Assembly: GCA_963693085.1 (NCBI GenBank)
Contig: OY856409.1
Location: 664,917,591 to 664,981,590, forward strand
Source: Alisma plantago-aquatica
Taxonomy: Eukaryota; Streptophyta; Magnoliopsida; Alismatales; Alismataceae
DNA: 64,000 bases
Direction: 5' to 3'
Shown here: positions 47,401 to 57,848 of the stretch, one piece after another
How positions within the stretch are numbered: position 1 is the stretch's first letter
Layout of the letters: each line of letters starts with the position of its first letter
Translations under genes and position numbers: made by a program
The notes under the pieces: model-generated
Seen by the model: only the letters and a program-made list of their open reading frames with translations
What the model was told of the DNA's origin: nothing
The model's database searches: none

Positions 47401-47900
47401 CAAAAATACTGGAGGAAATGTCCCAAGGAGAAAGAACCGGCCAATAATTTGGGAGAACGTAAAAGTAAGTTCCCGACTCCAATGTATATATTATTTATGT
47501 GAACTATGCTTAGTTGCATTTTTTAATATTTTGTATCTTTCAATTTATAGTGCGCTACACAAGACAACGGCTGGGCATGCACATACTATGTGATGCGATT
47601 TATGCAGATGATTGTCCGACATGCCACATTGGATATTAATACCATACATGAGGTGTTATATATAGTCTCATTAGTTAGTATGAAATATATCAATCTTATT
47701 TTTATATTATTACTTATATATATACATCATTCTCTTTGCAGGTGTTTAAAACTGACCACACTATAGGTAAACGCTTAAAAAATGTACATGCTCCATATAC
47801 GATGGAAGCATTAAATGAAATAAGAGAAGAATGGGCAAAATCCATACAAGCAGTGGCGATTGTAAGATATAATTGGGATGCTGATAGCGATGCTGAATGA
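44458..47900 (+). pseudogene. CACTA second gene: transposase_24 region fused to a Ulp1/C48 protease domain
   Basis: Thirteen exons with GT/AG borders and matching phases: 44458-44529, 44647-44934, 45034-45240, 45344-45583, 45666-45851, 45933-46115, 46214-46468, 46544-46815, 46908-47084, 47177-47296, 47386-47464, 47551-47652 and 47742-47900. They sum to 2340 nt (779 aa). Exons 2-4 carry the plant En/Spm transposase_24 pattern (RGITLLKKLIALRGSGSKLV, YDNWHKVPQGKKDLIWKDLC). Exons 9-13 form a Ulp1-type cysteine protease with His in RHWELLVIVPG (47184-47186), Asp in YYLDPVGS (47235-47237), Gln at 47560-47562 and Cys in DNGWACTYYVM (47578-47580). Two in-frame stops, TAG at 46379-46381 and TAA at 47047-47049, break it. 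Such proteases cut SUMO-like modifiers; the role in the transposon is unknown. The first ATG follows a CAG, so an upstream non-coding exon is possible. Confidence 0.83.
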
Positions 47901-48179
47901 TATTTTGCAAATGAATATTTCTAAATGTTTATACATGTCTGAATGTTTCTACATGTATTTGAATGTTTCTACATGTGTGAATGTGAGAATTGAATTGGTG
48001 TCTGAATGTATCTACTTGTGTGAAAAAATATTTGTTGATTTTGCAGGTTTGTGGCTTGTTTGTAGGCTGATATCAATGGATGTCGTAAACCTGCAGTTCA
48101 AAAAACTGAATTGCAGGTTCTCATCTTGCTAACCAGCCACAGCAGGCCTGCAAACTGATAAGAAAAAAAAATTAAAGTA

Positions 48180-48605
48180 TAGGCGTCGGTTATTTATAAA
48201 ACACCGTCATCAAAGGCCTACAACATCGGTTATTAGATAAAAACCGACGCCTAATATGACAAACAACCCGACCGTGTAGGAAAGCATAGCCGTGGTGGAA
48301 AAGGCATCACTTATTCGTATAAAACCGACGCCTATAGTACTAAACACGGCCATGCAGTGAAGCATGGCCGTGTCGTCTGGGAGTATGGCGTCGGTTGTTC
48401 AGTTGTTAACCGATGTAGAAAGTGTCCTAGGTGGTGCCCTTCTTTGTGGCGTGAACCCTATAGACGTCGGTCAACTAAATATAATCGATGCCTATAGATC
48501 ATATAGGCATCAGTTAGAAAACTGACGCCGAAGAGTTCGACCTTTAGCGACGCCCACATAGGCGTCGCTTGAAAACCGTCGCCAAAGAGGGTTAAACAAC
48601 TGACG
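48180..48605. repeat. CACTA 3' subterminal repeats
   Basis: GGCGTCGGTT / AACCGACGCC words in both orientations (near 48183, 48246, 48322, 48386, 48462 and 48560), mixed with GGCCGTG/CACGGCC words. They match the 5' subterminal set in sequence and density. Confidence 0.85.
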
Positions 48606-48611
48606 CCAAAG

Positions 48612-48629
48612 GTTGTTTCTGTAGTAGTG
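48612..48629 (-). repeat. CACTA 3' terminal inverted repeat
   Basis: Plus strand GTTGTTTCTGTAGTAGTG, perfect inverted complement of 40357-40374, followed by the TSD TCA. Confidence 0.95.
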
Positions 48630-49556
48630 TCATGTGATGAAGCGATCAGTTGGAGTGTCAGGTTGATTGAATATTGAATTAATTGAGTTCTGAATGAACT
48701 ATGGTTCCAACCAACTGGTTCACTGGGTGAACCCATTGGCTGGTGGTCGCAAGATGACCAGTTCATGAGATGAACCACTCGGTTCATGGTGCAATTCAAT
48801 TGCATCAAGGATTAGTGATGACATCATGCCATGAATGAATTGGATTAGAATTATCAATTCATATGCGATTGGGAAACATGACGAGATGATCGGTTCACTG
48901 GGTGAACCGATTGACTCACAAGCTAACAAACCAATACACTCAGTAAATCAACCGTTTATCCATTTGCAAGCTGTGTAAATTCAAGATTCTGGCCCCTTCC
49001 ACTCGCACACAGGCTGGAATCCTGACCCAAATCGCTCCTATTAATAGAGGGGTACTGGGGGCTTCTCAAACACATGAATTGCCTCTGACAATTGTTTGTC
49101 TTCTTTGGTTGTGGTAATCAAGAGAACTTGAGCAAGTCCTACCTGATAAAGGGAGGGATATCAAGGGAGAACAATTGTGGAAGAGCAAGTTGGTGACTAG
49201 TACACTAACAGAAAGGACAACTCCTTCCTGTCCGTTCTAGTAGGACAACATGAGTTATAGGAAGTCTGTGTGGACTTCTCTATAGGTGTGGTTTCTTTTC
49301 ATGCTAGGAGGACAACATCAGCTTACTGTCCATGGTGAAGACAATGAGGCATAGTAGACGAGTCCCAGTGCAACTCAAAGATAGTTGCATGACTACAATG
49401 ACGAGGAGAAGTCACTAGACTTTCTCCGGGACCAAGTATATCCTCAAAACCATCCTTTCCATTGTATAGTTGTTGATGTGATCCGTTGGTTTAATGGGGA
49501 ATATGGCAGTAAATTTTTTGTTTTTACTACCTACTTTGATGCCATATTTCCCTACA
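48630..49556 (+). mobile_element. Copia element E 5' LTR, segment 3 of 3
   Basis: Continues the E LTR after the CACTA element: 'ttggagtgtcaggttgattg' matches the reverse complement of F near 20440 ('ctttgagtgtcaggtcaatt'). Several 'ggttcactgggtgaacc' palindromic words occur (48717-48735 and 48891-48910). It ends ..TTTCCCTACA, then the PBS. With the two insertions and one copy of each TSD removed, the LTR is 2005 bp, TG..CA. Confidence 0.85.
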
Positions 49557-49557
49557 T

Positions 49558-49570
49558 TGGTATCAGAGCC
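49558..49570 (+). other. Primer-binding site of copia element E
   Basis: TGGTATCAGAGCC, a perfect match to the initiator-tRNA-Met complement, one base after the LTR end. It fixes the LTR boundary and the plus orientation of E. Confidence 0.92.
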
Positions 49571-50869
49571 ACATCAACCTACTATATTTTGGGATAATCG
49601 ATATGATCAGATTTTTGGTTTTATCATTTATTTATTGCATATGATGCAAATAAATTTGTCCTATCAAATACCATATATAATCCCAAACTAAGATATATAT
49701 GATACATATATGCAATTTACACGTGTCACCTGAAAAGTGAGTTTTGATGGTGGATGTGCAGCATGGTTATGGCCAATAACCCTATTATTTGTGCATGGTT
49801 GTATGGTTGGTTAATCCTATTTTATCTCAGTTTGCATACTGAGCCTCTACCTTATCTTCCAATTGTAAAAGTTTTATTCTCTCCTACCTTTGTTCCCCTC
49901 AAATGTAACTTGACATTTCTATATAATCATGTAATAGTAGGATAGTTTATTTTCTTATTACGATGAAGATGAAGATGCCCAGAAGATGGTGTACTACAGA
50001 CCAACCGATCGGTGAGACAACCAACCAGTTTTCCAGGAGGCGAGCCGATCGATACAAGGATTGAACTGATCAACCCAGATTGGCAAGAACATATTTTCTT
50101 CAACAATAGTTTTCTACATGGTATGTGGACCCTAGGTTGTGGTAATTCCTTGTGGCTCCAAGAAATGGCAATAACCATCACTTTTTGTTTATTTCATGTT
50201 TTCGTTCTGGGATATAGTATGTATATGATACATACTATATGTGTGGTGATTGGATGAAGTATATGTATTTATAAATACAAACTATCACAATCAAATATTA
50301 AGTCTTAAATGCTTTCCATTAGTAGCACATAGGAAAATTTTGATTGACTAAGCATGGGCACTCCAAGGGTGGTGTGCTGTCTATCTCATGGAAGTGTGAT
50401 GGTAATGATGTGGGCCCGCCAAGTGGGGTGCATTACTATCATGTTGGCTTTTGGGTATGGATTAACTGTGTGACCTTAATGAAATTAAGCACTAGAAGCA
50501 TACATATGATCATTGCAAGGAGTTGCGCATATCATCTATCTAAGAGCTATGTATGATGCAATTGACAAAAGTTGCGTACCTTGATAATTGACTATGAACG
50601 CTGGCGTTGGCCAGGTAACAGATGAATTATTTTGGATCTTGGCCCACTAGAAGGTTGTACGTTGCAATGCTCCAAATTGATATGTGAGGGCTATCAATTT
50701 GAATAAAATATTGGGATCGATAATTAATTAAAGACCTAATTGAATATTGTTAAAATTTTCAAATCAAATCAAATAAAAAAGGGTAAAAATGCAATTTATC
50801 TTATAGAATCAAATGACAAACAAATTAATATTGCGATTAGTTCTTAGGAAGGACAAACTTGACTAGACA
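49571..50869 (+). mobile_element. Untranslated leader of copia element E
   Basis: About 1.3 kb between PBS and gag. The stretch from 50420 is homologous to the F leader (25471-25929, reversed). Open frames here (for example 50344-50556) are not conserved as protein between E and F, so I treat the region as non-coding. Confidence 0.65.
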
Positions 50870-51560
50870 AATTTCCACGAGTGGTTTTGGACTTTGAGAA
50901 GGGTTCTCAATGAATATTCCAAGCTCTATGTCCTTGATAAACCAGTGCCAGAAAAACCTGCTCTGATGCACCTAGGGCTAAAGTGGATGCTTACCGGAAG
51001 CATGCCAACGATGCCTTGGACATAAAGTGCCTTATGCTAAGATACATGAGCTATGAGTTTCATGAGCAATGCAAGGATATGGTGATTCTTGAGATGATAA
51101 CACATCTTAGGAAAGTGAACCATAATCTCACAAAGCAAGAAGGGAACAATATCATAAATGTGCTCTTTGAGTGTAAAATGATAGAGGGAGACTCAGTAGA
51201 AGATCATGGGCTCAATATGACTGGACATGTGTATCATCCTAAAGAATTGGGATTATCTTTTTGCCAAAGGTCACCACAAATATGATTCTAAAATCATTGT
51301 CAGAATCATACAACCACTTTATAGAGTGTTACTGCTTAAATAATATGGCCAAACTGATGTTAGATTTACTTGGTACGCTGATTCATGCCGAAGAAAGAAT
51401 GAAGAAGGACAAATCTGTGATAGTGATCAATAGAGTTGAGTCCAAGTATGGAGGCAAGGCCATGATGAGTTTAGAGGCCAAGCCCAAATCTAGATCTTCA
51501 ACACTCAATATGAGGAGAAAGAAAAGTACAAGAGTATCTTATCCTTTGTACTTGAAGGCA
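50870..51560 (+). pseudogene. Gag of copia element E
   Basis: DAPRAKVDAYRKHANDALDI, KCLMLRYMSYEFHEQCKDMV, VLFECKMIEGDSVEDHGLNM, then (after a frameshift near 51260) LPKVTTNMILKSLSESYNHF and LLGTLIHAEERMKKDKSV. This is the plant copia Gag (UBN2-type) pattern. It aligns with F Gag. A second frameshift lies upstream near 50970. The zinc knuckle is not visible; the KPKSRSSTLNMRRKKSTR segment occupies its place. Confidence 0.83.
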
Positions 51561-52525
51561 CTCAAGAAGAAGAAGATGGGGATACAAATATCCACTTCGA
51601 GTATATACATTATTTATATAAACTTATCTACTTCTCCATCATGGGTACTAGATATTAGATGTGGATCTCACATATTCTAGAATATGTAGGATCTGAAAAG
51701 AAGTAGGTCTTTGGGAAGGGGCAAGGTTGAACTGCAAGTCAAAAATGAAGCAAGAGTTGTTGCCACTACAGTTGGAACATATAGTTTATCTCTGCCAACA
51801 GGGCTTGTAATAGAGTTAGTGAACTACTATTATGTGCATGCCATAATAGAAACATCATTTTTGTTTCTTGTATGGACAAGGATGCATATGAATTTCATAT
51901 TAAGAATGATGGACGTTCTATTCCTAATGATGGGATCTTTTATGGTAGTGCCCCAATGTCTTATCGTCTTTATTTGCTCGATCTAAAGACATATGTTTAT
52001 AAAGTAAATACCAAAAGACTAAAACTCAAAAACTCAAACAAAACATACCTTTGGCATTTTTGTCTAGGGAACATAAATGAGAATCAAATATCTAGACTCC
52101 ATAAAGAATGTTATCTGGACTCTTTTAATTTCGAATCAATAGAGACATGTGAATCTTGTTTGTTTGGAAAGATGGCTAAGACTCTTTTCACTGGTACAAA
52201 TGAGAGGGATAGTGATCTATTAGGACTCATACATACTGATGTGTGCTGGCCTTTTAGAACAACTGCTAGAAGTGGGTATCCGTGCTTCATTACCTTTACT
52301 GATGACTTCAGTAGGTATGGTTATGTTTACTTGATGAAACAAGTCAGAAACTCTTGACAGGTTCAAGGAGTTTATGAATGAAGTACAAAACCAACTTGGA
52401 AATGGTATTAAGGAAGTTCACTCTAATTGAGGTGGACAATACTTAAGCCAAGAGTTTGAGGACCTTAGTAGAGCCCATGGGATCATATCTCAATGGACTC
52501 CACTTGGAACACCTCAGCATAACTC
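51561..52525 (+). pseudogene. Protease and integrase of copia element E, truncated
   Basis: Protease: SPSWVLDIRCGSHIF, where D-T/S-G is usual, so the Thr and Gly positions read Ile and Arg. A linker has CMDKDAYEFHIKND. The GAG-pre-integrase domain is LWHFCLGNINENQISRLHKE with CESC and FGKMAKTLFTG; a His usual in LGHIN is Asn. The integrase core has HTDVCWPFRTTARSGYPCFI and FTDDFSRYGYVYLMK, then a frameshift near 52345. FMNEVQNQLGNGIKEVHSN is followed by a TGA where Arg is usual (SDRGGE becomes SNxGGQ). The text ends after ISQWTPLGTPQHN. RT, RNase H and 3' LTR are missing. Confidence 0.83.
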
Positions 52526-52599
52526 ATCTCCCTTAGGATGTTTACCTTTATCTTAGGTTTCTTATACCTAGTACCTTGCCTTGAGAAGGCAAAACCCTA
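52526..52599 (+). other. Junction of copia E and gypsy D
   Basis: Copia integrase homology stops near 52525 and the D leader begins, with no LTR between them. Both the 3' part of E and the 5' LTR of D are missing, consistent with one deletion or ectopic recombination. Confidence 0.6.
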
Positions 52600-53690
52600 A
52601 TGGCGGGAGATAACTCAATAGTTGACAACCAGTATGGTTACAAGACACCCCAAAACCCTAGGTTTGGTCAGGGGACCTCAACTTCTGCTAGTACGAGTGT
52701 AGTCATCTCCCCAGAGCAAGAATTGGATATGTTTTGACAACTTTTTGCTTCTTCCATGGCGGGGAAGATGAAAAACCTGTATGTACCTGAAAAGCCTAAG
52801 GAGTTCTCGATCATGGAGTTCATGAAGATGCAACCACCCTCCTTCAAGGGTGAAGGTGAAATAGAGATGGTCAACAAAGATGATGATTGGGTGTTAACCA
52901 TCGAGAGGATTTTTGATGGTATGACATGTCCTCCACACCAGAAGGTTAGGTTTGCTTCATATGTCTTGGAAGGACCAACAAGAGTTTGGTGGAATGGAAT
53001 TGTAAGGACTAGAGACATCTTAACCATGTCTTGTGTGGAGTTTTTAGCTCTCTTCCGTGGGAAGTACATTTGCACTGCTGCTTTGAAGAAAAAGGAAGCT
53101 AAGTTCTATAGTTTGAATCAAGGTTCCATGTCAGTGTCTGCTTATGTGAAAAGATTTCTATTGCTTGAGAGATATGCTTCTGGACTTAGTGAAGAATGTA
53201 GAGCTGACCTATATCTACAAGGACTCAACTACAACGTGGGTCATGGTCTTATCCCACAACTACCTTCAACCTTTCAGCAGATGGTTGATAAAGCTTTGGC
53301 TGTAGAATCTTGCCCAGGGTTTCAACCTAGGGAGTTTGACAAGAAGAGGAAGTCCCCAAGAGATGAATAGAAAAGGGACAAGTGTGCTAAGTGAAATGGT
53401 TACCATCATCTAGGAAAGTTTTCTCAAGAAAAACCTTGTCATAGTACTCCAGTGGTATGTCATTATTGAAATGAAACTGGATACATCCGACCTGATTGCC
53501 CTAAGCATCGTAATGGACAAGCTCCAGTGCAACCACAACAAGCACCTCCTCGGAATCAGAGCAAGAATAATGGTAAAAATAATAGAGGAATACCTGTGGA
53601 AAGAAAAGCTAGAAGAGTTTTTGCTTTGGATGATAAAGAAGCTAATGATGATGAACAAGAGAAAATTAACCCATAATTCCTTAGATTAGC
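52600..53690 (+). pseudogene. Gag of gypsy element D
   Basis: Starts MAGDNSIVDNQYGYKTPQNP. A TGA at 52735-52737 interrupts, then a 204-codon open stretch (52756-53370) carries the retrotransposon-gag domain: FMKMQPPSFKGEGEIEM, DWVLTIERIFDGMTCPPHQK, GPTRVWWNGIVRT, FRGKYICTAALKKKEAKFYS, VSAYVKRFLLLERYASGLSE and FQQMVDKALAVE. A basic tail follows with a broken zinc knuckle, CHYxNETGYIRPDC: the second Cys is TGA and the His is Tyr, both single C/T or C/A-type changes. Reading is in one frame throughout. After the tail (LDDKEANDDE) the reading passes to 3' non-coding sequence; protease and Pol are absent. Confidence 0.87.
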
Positions 53691-53874
53691 CTTTACAAGT
53701 TATGTTTCCTTTTTGCATGTTGCTTATGTAGTTGGATGTAAGAAGTATAGTTGAACCTTTTGTATATGAAGTTTAGTTTGATATAATAAGATGAACCCTT
53801 TTAAGGGGTGGTGGATAAGTTTGCTTATGGATGTTTTGATTTCAAGGATGAAATCCCTTTAAGGGGTGGTGTGT
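53691..53874 (+). other. 3' end of D interior and PPT
   Basis: Contains CCTTTTAAGGGGTGGTG twice (53797-53813 and 53857-53872); the second copy directly precedes the LTR. 'ttcaaggatgaaatcc' just before it is the usual end of gypsy pol 3' regions. Gag is thus joined directly to the element's 3' end, with pol deleted. Confidence 0.65.
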
Positions 53875-56800
53875 TGTAACATACCAGAACTAGAACCCTA
53901 CCTTAGTAGTTTGACCTCTTTGACTTAGCCAAACAAGGATAAGATAATATGTGTAATTAAGATAATAATTAAATCTAAAATGTGTCACAATAACTGTAAC
54001 ATAACAAATCATGCTTAATATTCATATATGACACATCTGGAGATAATAAGAATATAATTGGTTGAATAATGAACTAATGGTCCACTAATGGGCTATATGA
54101 CACATCTAATAAAAAGAAATTCCAGAAGTGAAATTTATGTTTAAAACTGTGTTCCTTGGGTCCCAATTTCCTTGAGAGTCAAGTTACACATTATTCACAT
54201 AATAATAATTTGTTTAATTCAAATTGGAAAAGAAGATGTGAGTTTCTCCCAAAATAATAAATGACTCCAAAAGAGGAAAATAATCTTAGATTCGTAATCT
54301 AAATAATAAATATAGCCTTTGGGTGAATTTTCATCCAATTTGGAGAAAGTTTTGCTTAAAAGGTGAAATCATGAGAGAGAGTGTGTAGAACCTTCAAAAT
54401 ATTAAATAAATATATAAACAACTCAAATATGTAAAATTGATGGAAAATTCATATCCAACACATTAAATATGACTTGTGGGTCAAGTTTCATAAAATTTGG
54501 ATAATCCTAATGTCATCAATAAAGGAGGAAAGAGAAAATAGGTTTTGATTTATTTAACCCATTAAAAGTTCCCAAAAGACAAAACTAAGTGCATAATCGG
54601 AATCTACAAGACTTAATTGGTCTCTATGCAAAATTTATCTAATTTGGATAAAGTTAGAACCCTCTTTGGAAGAGAGAGAGAGATAAAAAGGAGCATTCTT
54701 ATGATACAACTTTGATTTTAATCGGATTATTTCCTAAAGTTGGTGGTGTCACACAGCTGGGTTCTTTTCTTTTGATCGGACGGCTCCAGATACTTCCTTG
54801 CGTTTGTAGTCTCATCATGTGGCTCCCTTCCTTCTCTTTTACCCGTCCTACTCCTAATAGGACTATATAGTAGGCACAAATCCCTTTGGTCTCTCCCTCT
54901 TCCCTTATTGATTCTCTGTCTGAGATTTTTGCTTCCCCGCGTTCCTCGTATCTTTTCGAATCGGTAGACCCCAGGTTTCTTGGGGGTTTGTTTCCCCAAA
55001 CTCCCGACCGGTGATAGATTTTCTATGCTACTATGTTTTCTGGTTTGAAGGGTGTCCCTATCACTCTGGTATTGGTTCCCTATATATATGGACTCCCCCA
55101 CAACCCTCAGTCATCCAGTAAATTCTTTTCATCGCCACTTTGGTCCCGTATTCTCTGCTCTTCGGTTTCTCTACTCTAGTTTCCTTTTTTGGCAATGGTG
55201 TGCTCGATCACGGTGCTCCTGTGTTCGGTGGTTCTATTTCTTGGAGTGGTTTACGTCATGATGGTGTCGGCAAGCTTCATGGTACCTCCATTCGTGCGAT
55301 TATCAGGTAATGCCGTTTCACCCCTTTCCTTTGGGTTTTGTTCTTCGCGGTGATTACTCTATTGTGATCATCATCTCACCGACTTTCTTCGGCTGACCGC
55401 TTTGGTTTTGAATGCCGTACCTATTTCCTCTCTTGGTTTGGCTCTTCTTCAATTTGTTGTCTCTGTCCAAACCTCTTGGTTTGATCAATGTTTGTGAAGG
55501 TCGTAGCTATGGTTGCAGACAAACATATTTATCATGGTGTGGCTCTCTGTGTTTGTCGGTGATTTTAGAACAAGGTTCATGTTGAACCTATCGCTCGATA
55601 TGTTCTGGTTTGTGCTCTGCAATTCAAAGACCTCCTCGCAATACTTGGTTGTCACAACCTTATTGTGAGGGAACATACTTCCCGGTGTTTTCCCCTCTCT
55701 ACCCTTCTCTTTTGTCTTCATTTTAGTTTTATCGTCTAGGGGTGTTTTCATCTTTTCGCCCTGATCGATTCTCTTTGCTTTGCGTGCGCACGACGCTGAG
55801 TTGGTCAAGTGCTTCACTGACTTGGGCTACTCTGAGCGGCTGACCCGGTCCTCATAGGCTCTCTCCCTCTCTCTCATCTCCCTCTCACATTTAAATGTTG
55901 ACTTGGCATTTCTGTATTTTTTGATTGGTCTATTTTATAAAATCGATAACTAATTAATACCTAATCGAAAAAATATGCATAAATAGTCAATAAAATGAGA
56001 AAAAGAATATCTAACTGATGACAATAACCATGTAACCTAATTCTGATGTTTAATCAAAAGTGGATGTTAATGGATTAATATAATTAGATAATATCTTGTA
56101 AAATTCATAACTGAAGATTTACAAGTCAGAAAAATATAATAAAATATGTTTTGGAATCCTAATAACCTATGCTAAAATGTGAACTATTTTCATAACCTTA
56201 TTCACATGATGTTAAAAAGGTGGTTTTAGGGTTTGGTTAATGTACCCATAATTGACATAAAATCTGTATATGCGTTTAATAGGCTCTTTGGTGACCTAGA
56301 CTTGGATCTAGATGAGCTTTGGACTTTGGACTCTGATTTTGAGGTATGATGTATCCCCTATTTCTCTATGTTGAGCAATTCACCTATCTTATAATTCTTT
56401 TGACTTTAGCCTACACATATGTCTTTTCACTTGATATCATGGTTTATGTGATCTATCTTGCTTGTTATTGACTTGGATATTCTCTTAATATCTATCTTTT
56501 GCTGGGGTGCATGTTGGTATGATATAATGATATGTGCCTACTTTGAAATGGATGTTTATATGTTTGAATTGTCCATTGTGTGATGACAACATTGTATATT
56601 TCTAACTATACTTTTCTACTTGCCTCTACATTTTACATGCTATGTGATTCAGTAGCACTAGAGTAGTGTAATTGCATTGGTTTTTGGGCATGTGCCCCTA
56701 TTTTTAGGATGGAGGTGGTGGTGCCCCCATACCCAACTTTCAAGGATATGAAGCCTTGGCTCAACTTTATATATTGGGAGTTTGGCAATGCGTCAGTCTC

Positions 56801-57380
56801 TACTAGGTTTCAAGGATGTGAAGCCTTGGCCGCCATTGTTATTTATATTGTTCTAGAGCTTTGTTTATCTCACATGCGTGCAGGTTGATTATTGTGGGGT
56901 GTGTGCCCTACTTTCTTCATATGTGCTAGTATGGAACAATTTTATTTATTTGGTTATGGAAAGTATCTCTTTTATTATTGTTCTTTTTCCTTTTATACCC
57001 TCTTTGGGTAGTCCTTGTCTTTTCTTTGGGAAGCCATTATATTTGTTGTCCTTTATTTCATAATACTGCTCCAATTTTCTTTAGTATGCACATACCAACT
57101 TTTTACTGATGTTTCTCTTTCTTCTCTTCTTTTGTGGGGTATGCTTCCAACCCTAGGTTAGATCAAAGAGAGATGAACTTCGACATCAACCTTTGTAGCT
57201 GAGCTTTTGGGAGACTTGAAGAGGTGTTAAGATGACCCTCAGCTTCATGTTTGGCTTATATGTTTAGTTTTCCTTTTTGGACACCCATGTGTGGTGAAGT
57301 GATGTATTATGTTATCAAACTTTGTAAATTGTTAGATAATAATCTTTTCCGCTGTTACTCATTGTGTTATGATACATACA
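53875..57380 (+). mobile_element. 3' LTR of gypsy element D (right end uncertain)
   Basis: Begins TGTAACATACCAGAACTAG directly after the PPT. It contains a TATA box (55081) and a GC-richer stretch (54720-55860), probably R/U5 or leader-like. The 3' portion (56880-57360) matches the fragment at 19362-19870, with 'tagtatgcacataccaac' and 'ccaaccctaggt'. I cannot see the terminal CA; the Cassandra interior begins somewhere before 57400. Length would be about 3.5 kb. Confidence 0.65.
55081..55088 (+). promoter_or_regulatory. TATA box in D LTR
   Basis: TATATATA in ttccctatatatatggactccc, followed by a C-rich stretch (actcccccacaaccctcagtc) typical of plant LTR transcription starts. Confidence 0.5.
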
Positions 57381-57399
57381 TGTCAAATGAATTGGCCCA

Positions 57400-57543
57400 T
57401 GGACACCCAGCTCCCGATCACGGATTACCAGCGCAAGGGTGGCTGCGTTAACCATGGACAACCCTTTCCTACATGCTTGGACCGCAAGGCTCAAGATTGG
57501 CATGCCACATGCCCATGCGGGCCCCACCTAATGAAGGGGTTAT
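57400..57543 (-). mobile_element. Interior of a Cassandra element (partial)
   Basis: The GC-richer sequence left of the PBS ('cccatgcgggccccaccta') fits the short non-coding interior of a Cassandra TRIM. I find no second LTR to its left, so the element is truncated or partly lost. Its left limit is a guess. Confidence 0.45.
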
Positions 57544-57556
57544 GGCTCTGATACCA
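57544..57556 (-). other. Primer-binding site of the Cassandra element
   Basis: Plus strand GGCTCTGATACCA, i.e. TGGTATCAGAGCC on the minus strand, perfect to initiator tRNA-Met, two bases from the LTR. It shows that the element is on the minus strand. Confidence 0.88.
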
Positions 57557-57558
57557 TT

Positions 57559-57848
57559 TGTAATGCCCGTGCCCACTGCCCTAGGCTCTAGTAGAGTTTC
57601 AAGAATGACGACTGGCCCCATATACCACCACTAGCCTTAACAAGGCGCTTTACCCACACTCACGTGCAAGCCAGGATCAACTTCTTGACTAGTCACCCAT
57701 CCTAGTACTACGCCAAGCCAAGCACGCTTAACTATGGAGTTCTTAGTGATGGACTTCCTGAAAAGGAGGTGCACCTTGGTGATATGGGTAGTCCAATCAT
57801 TCCTTTTAAGATCATGTTATCCGAGGCCTCAAACCCTGGGATGTTACA
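57559..57848 (-). mobile_element. Cassandra TRIM LTR (290 bp)
   Basis: The plus strand starts TGTAATGCCCGTGCCC and ends CCTGGGATGTTACA, giving near-mirror ends (TGTAACATCCCAGG.. on the sense strand). It has tRNA-Met PBS on one side and a 5S-rRNA-like segment inside in the same orientation. That combination defines Cassandra, a non-autonomous terminal-repeat retrotransposon in miniature found across vascular plants. It codes for no protein and relies on other elements' enzymes. Confidence 0.85.
57691..57752 (-). promoter_or_regulatory. 5S-rRNA-derived segment with pol III control regions
   Basis: The minus strand contains AGTTAAGCGTGCTTGG (the box A / intermediate region of plant 5S rRNA) and GTAGTACTAGGATGGGTGAC (leading to box C), in the right order and about the right spacing, preceded by a GAACTCC match. 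Flanking 5S parts are diverged. In Cassandra these sequences can drive RNA polymerase III transcription; activity of this copy is unknown. Confidence 0.85.

Larger units (their letters stand above)
40357..48629 (+). mobile_element. CACTA (En/Spm) DNA transposon, 8.3 kb, with TSD TCA
   Basis: Begins CACTACTACAGAAACAAC and ends with its exact 18-base inverted complement. It is flanked by the 3-bp TSD TCA (40354-40356 and 48630-48632), the size made by CACTA transposases. Subterminal repeats follow at both ends. The interior has two plus-strand genes: a TNP2-type transposase pseudogene lacking its core, and a 13-exon transposase_24/Ulp1 gene. With intact ends it could still be mobilised by transposase from another copy (inference). 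Confidence 0.95.

Noticed and set aside
54727..55101. 124-codon minus-strand open frame in the D LTR
   Set aside because: Arg/Lys-rich, no recognisable motif, inside an LTR, overlapping the TATA region; probably chance.
57691..57752. A genuine 5S rRNA gene
   Set aside because: Only the internal control blocks match; the rest is diverged, there is no tandem array, and it lies inside an LTR with a PBS, as expected for Cassandra.
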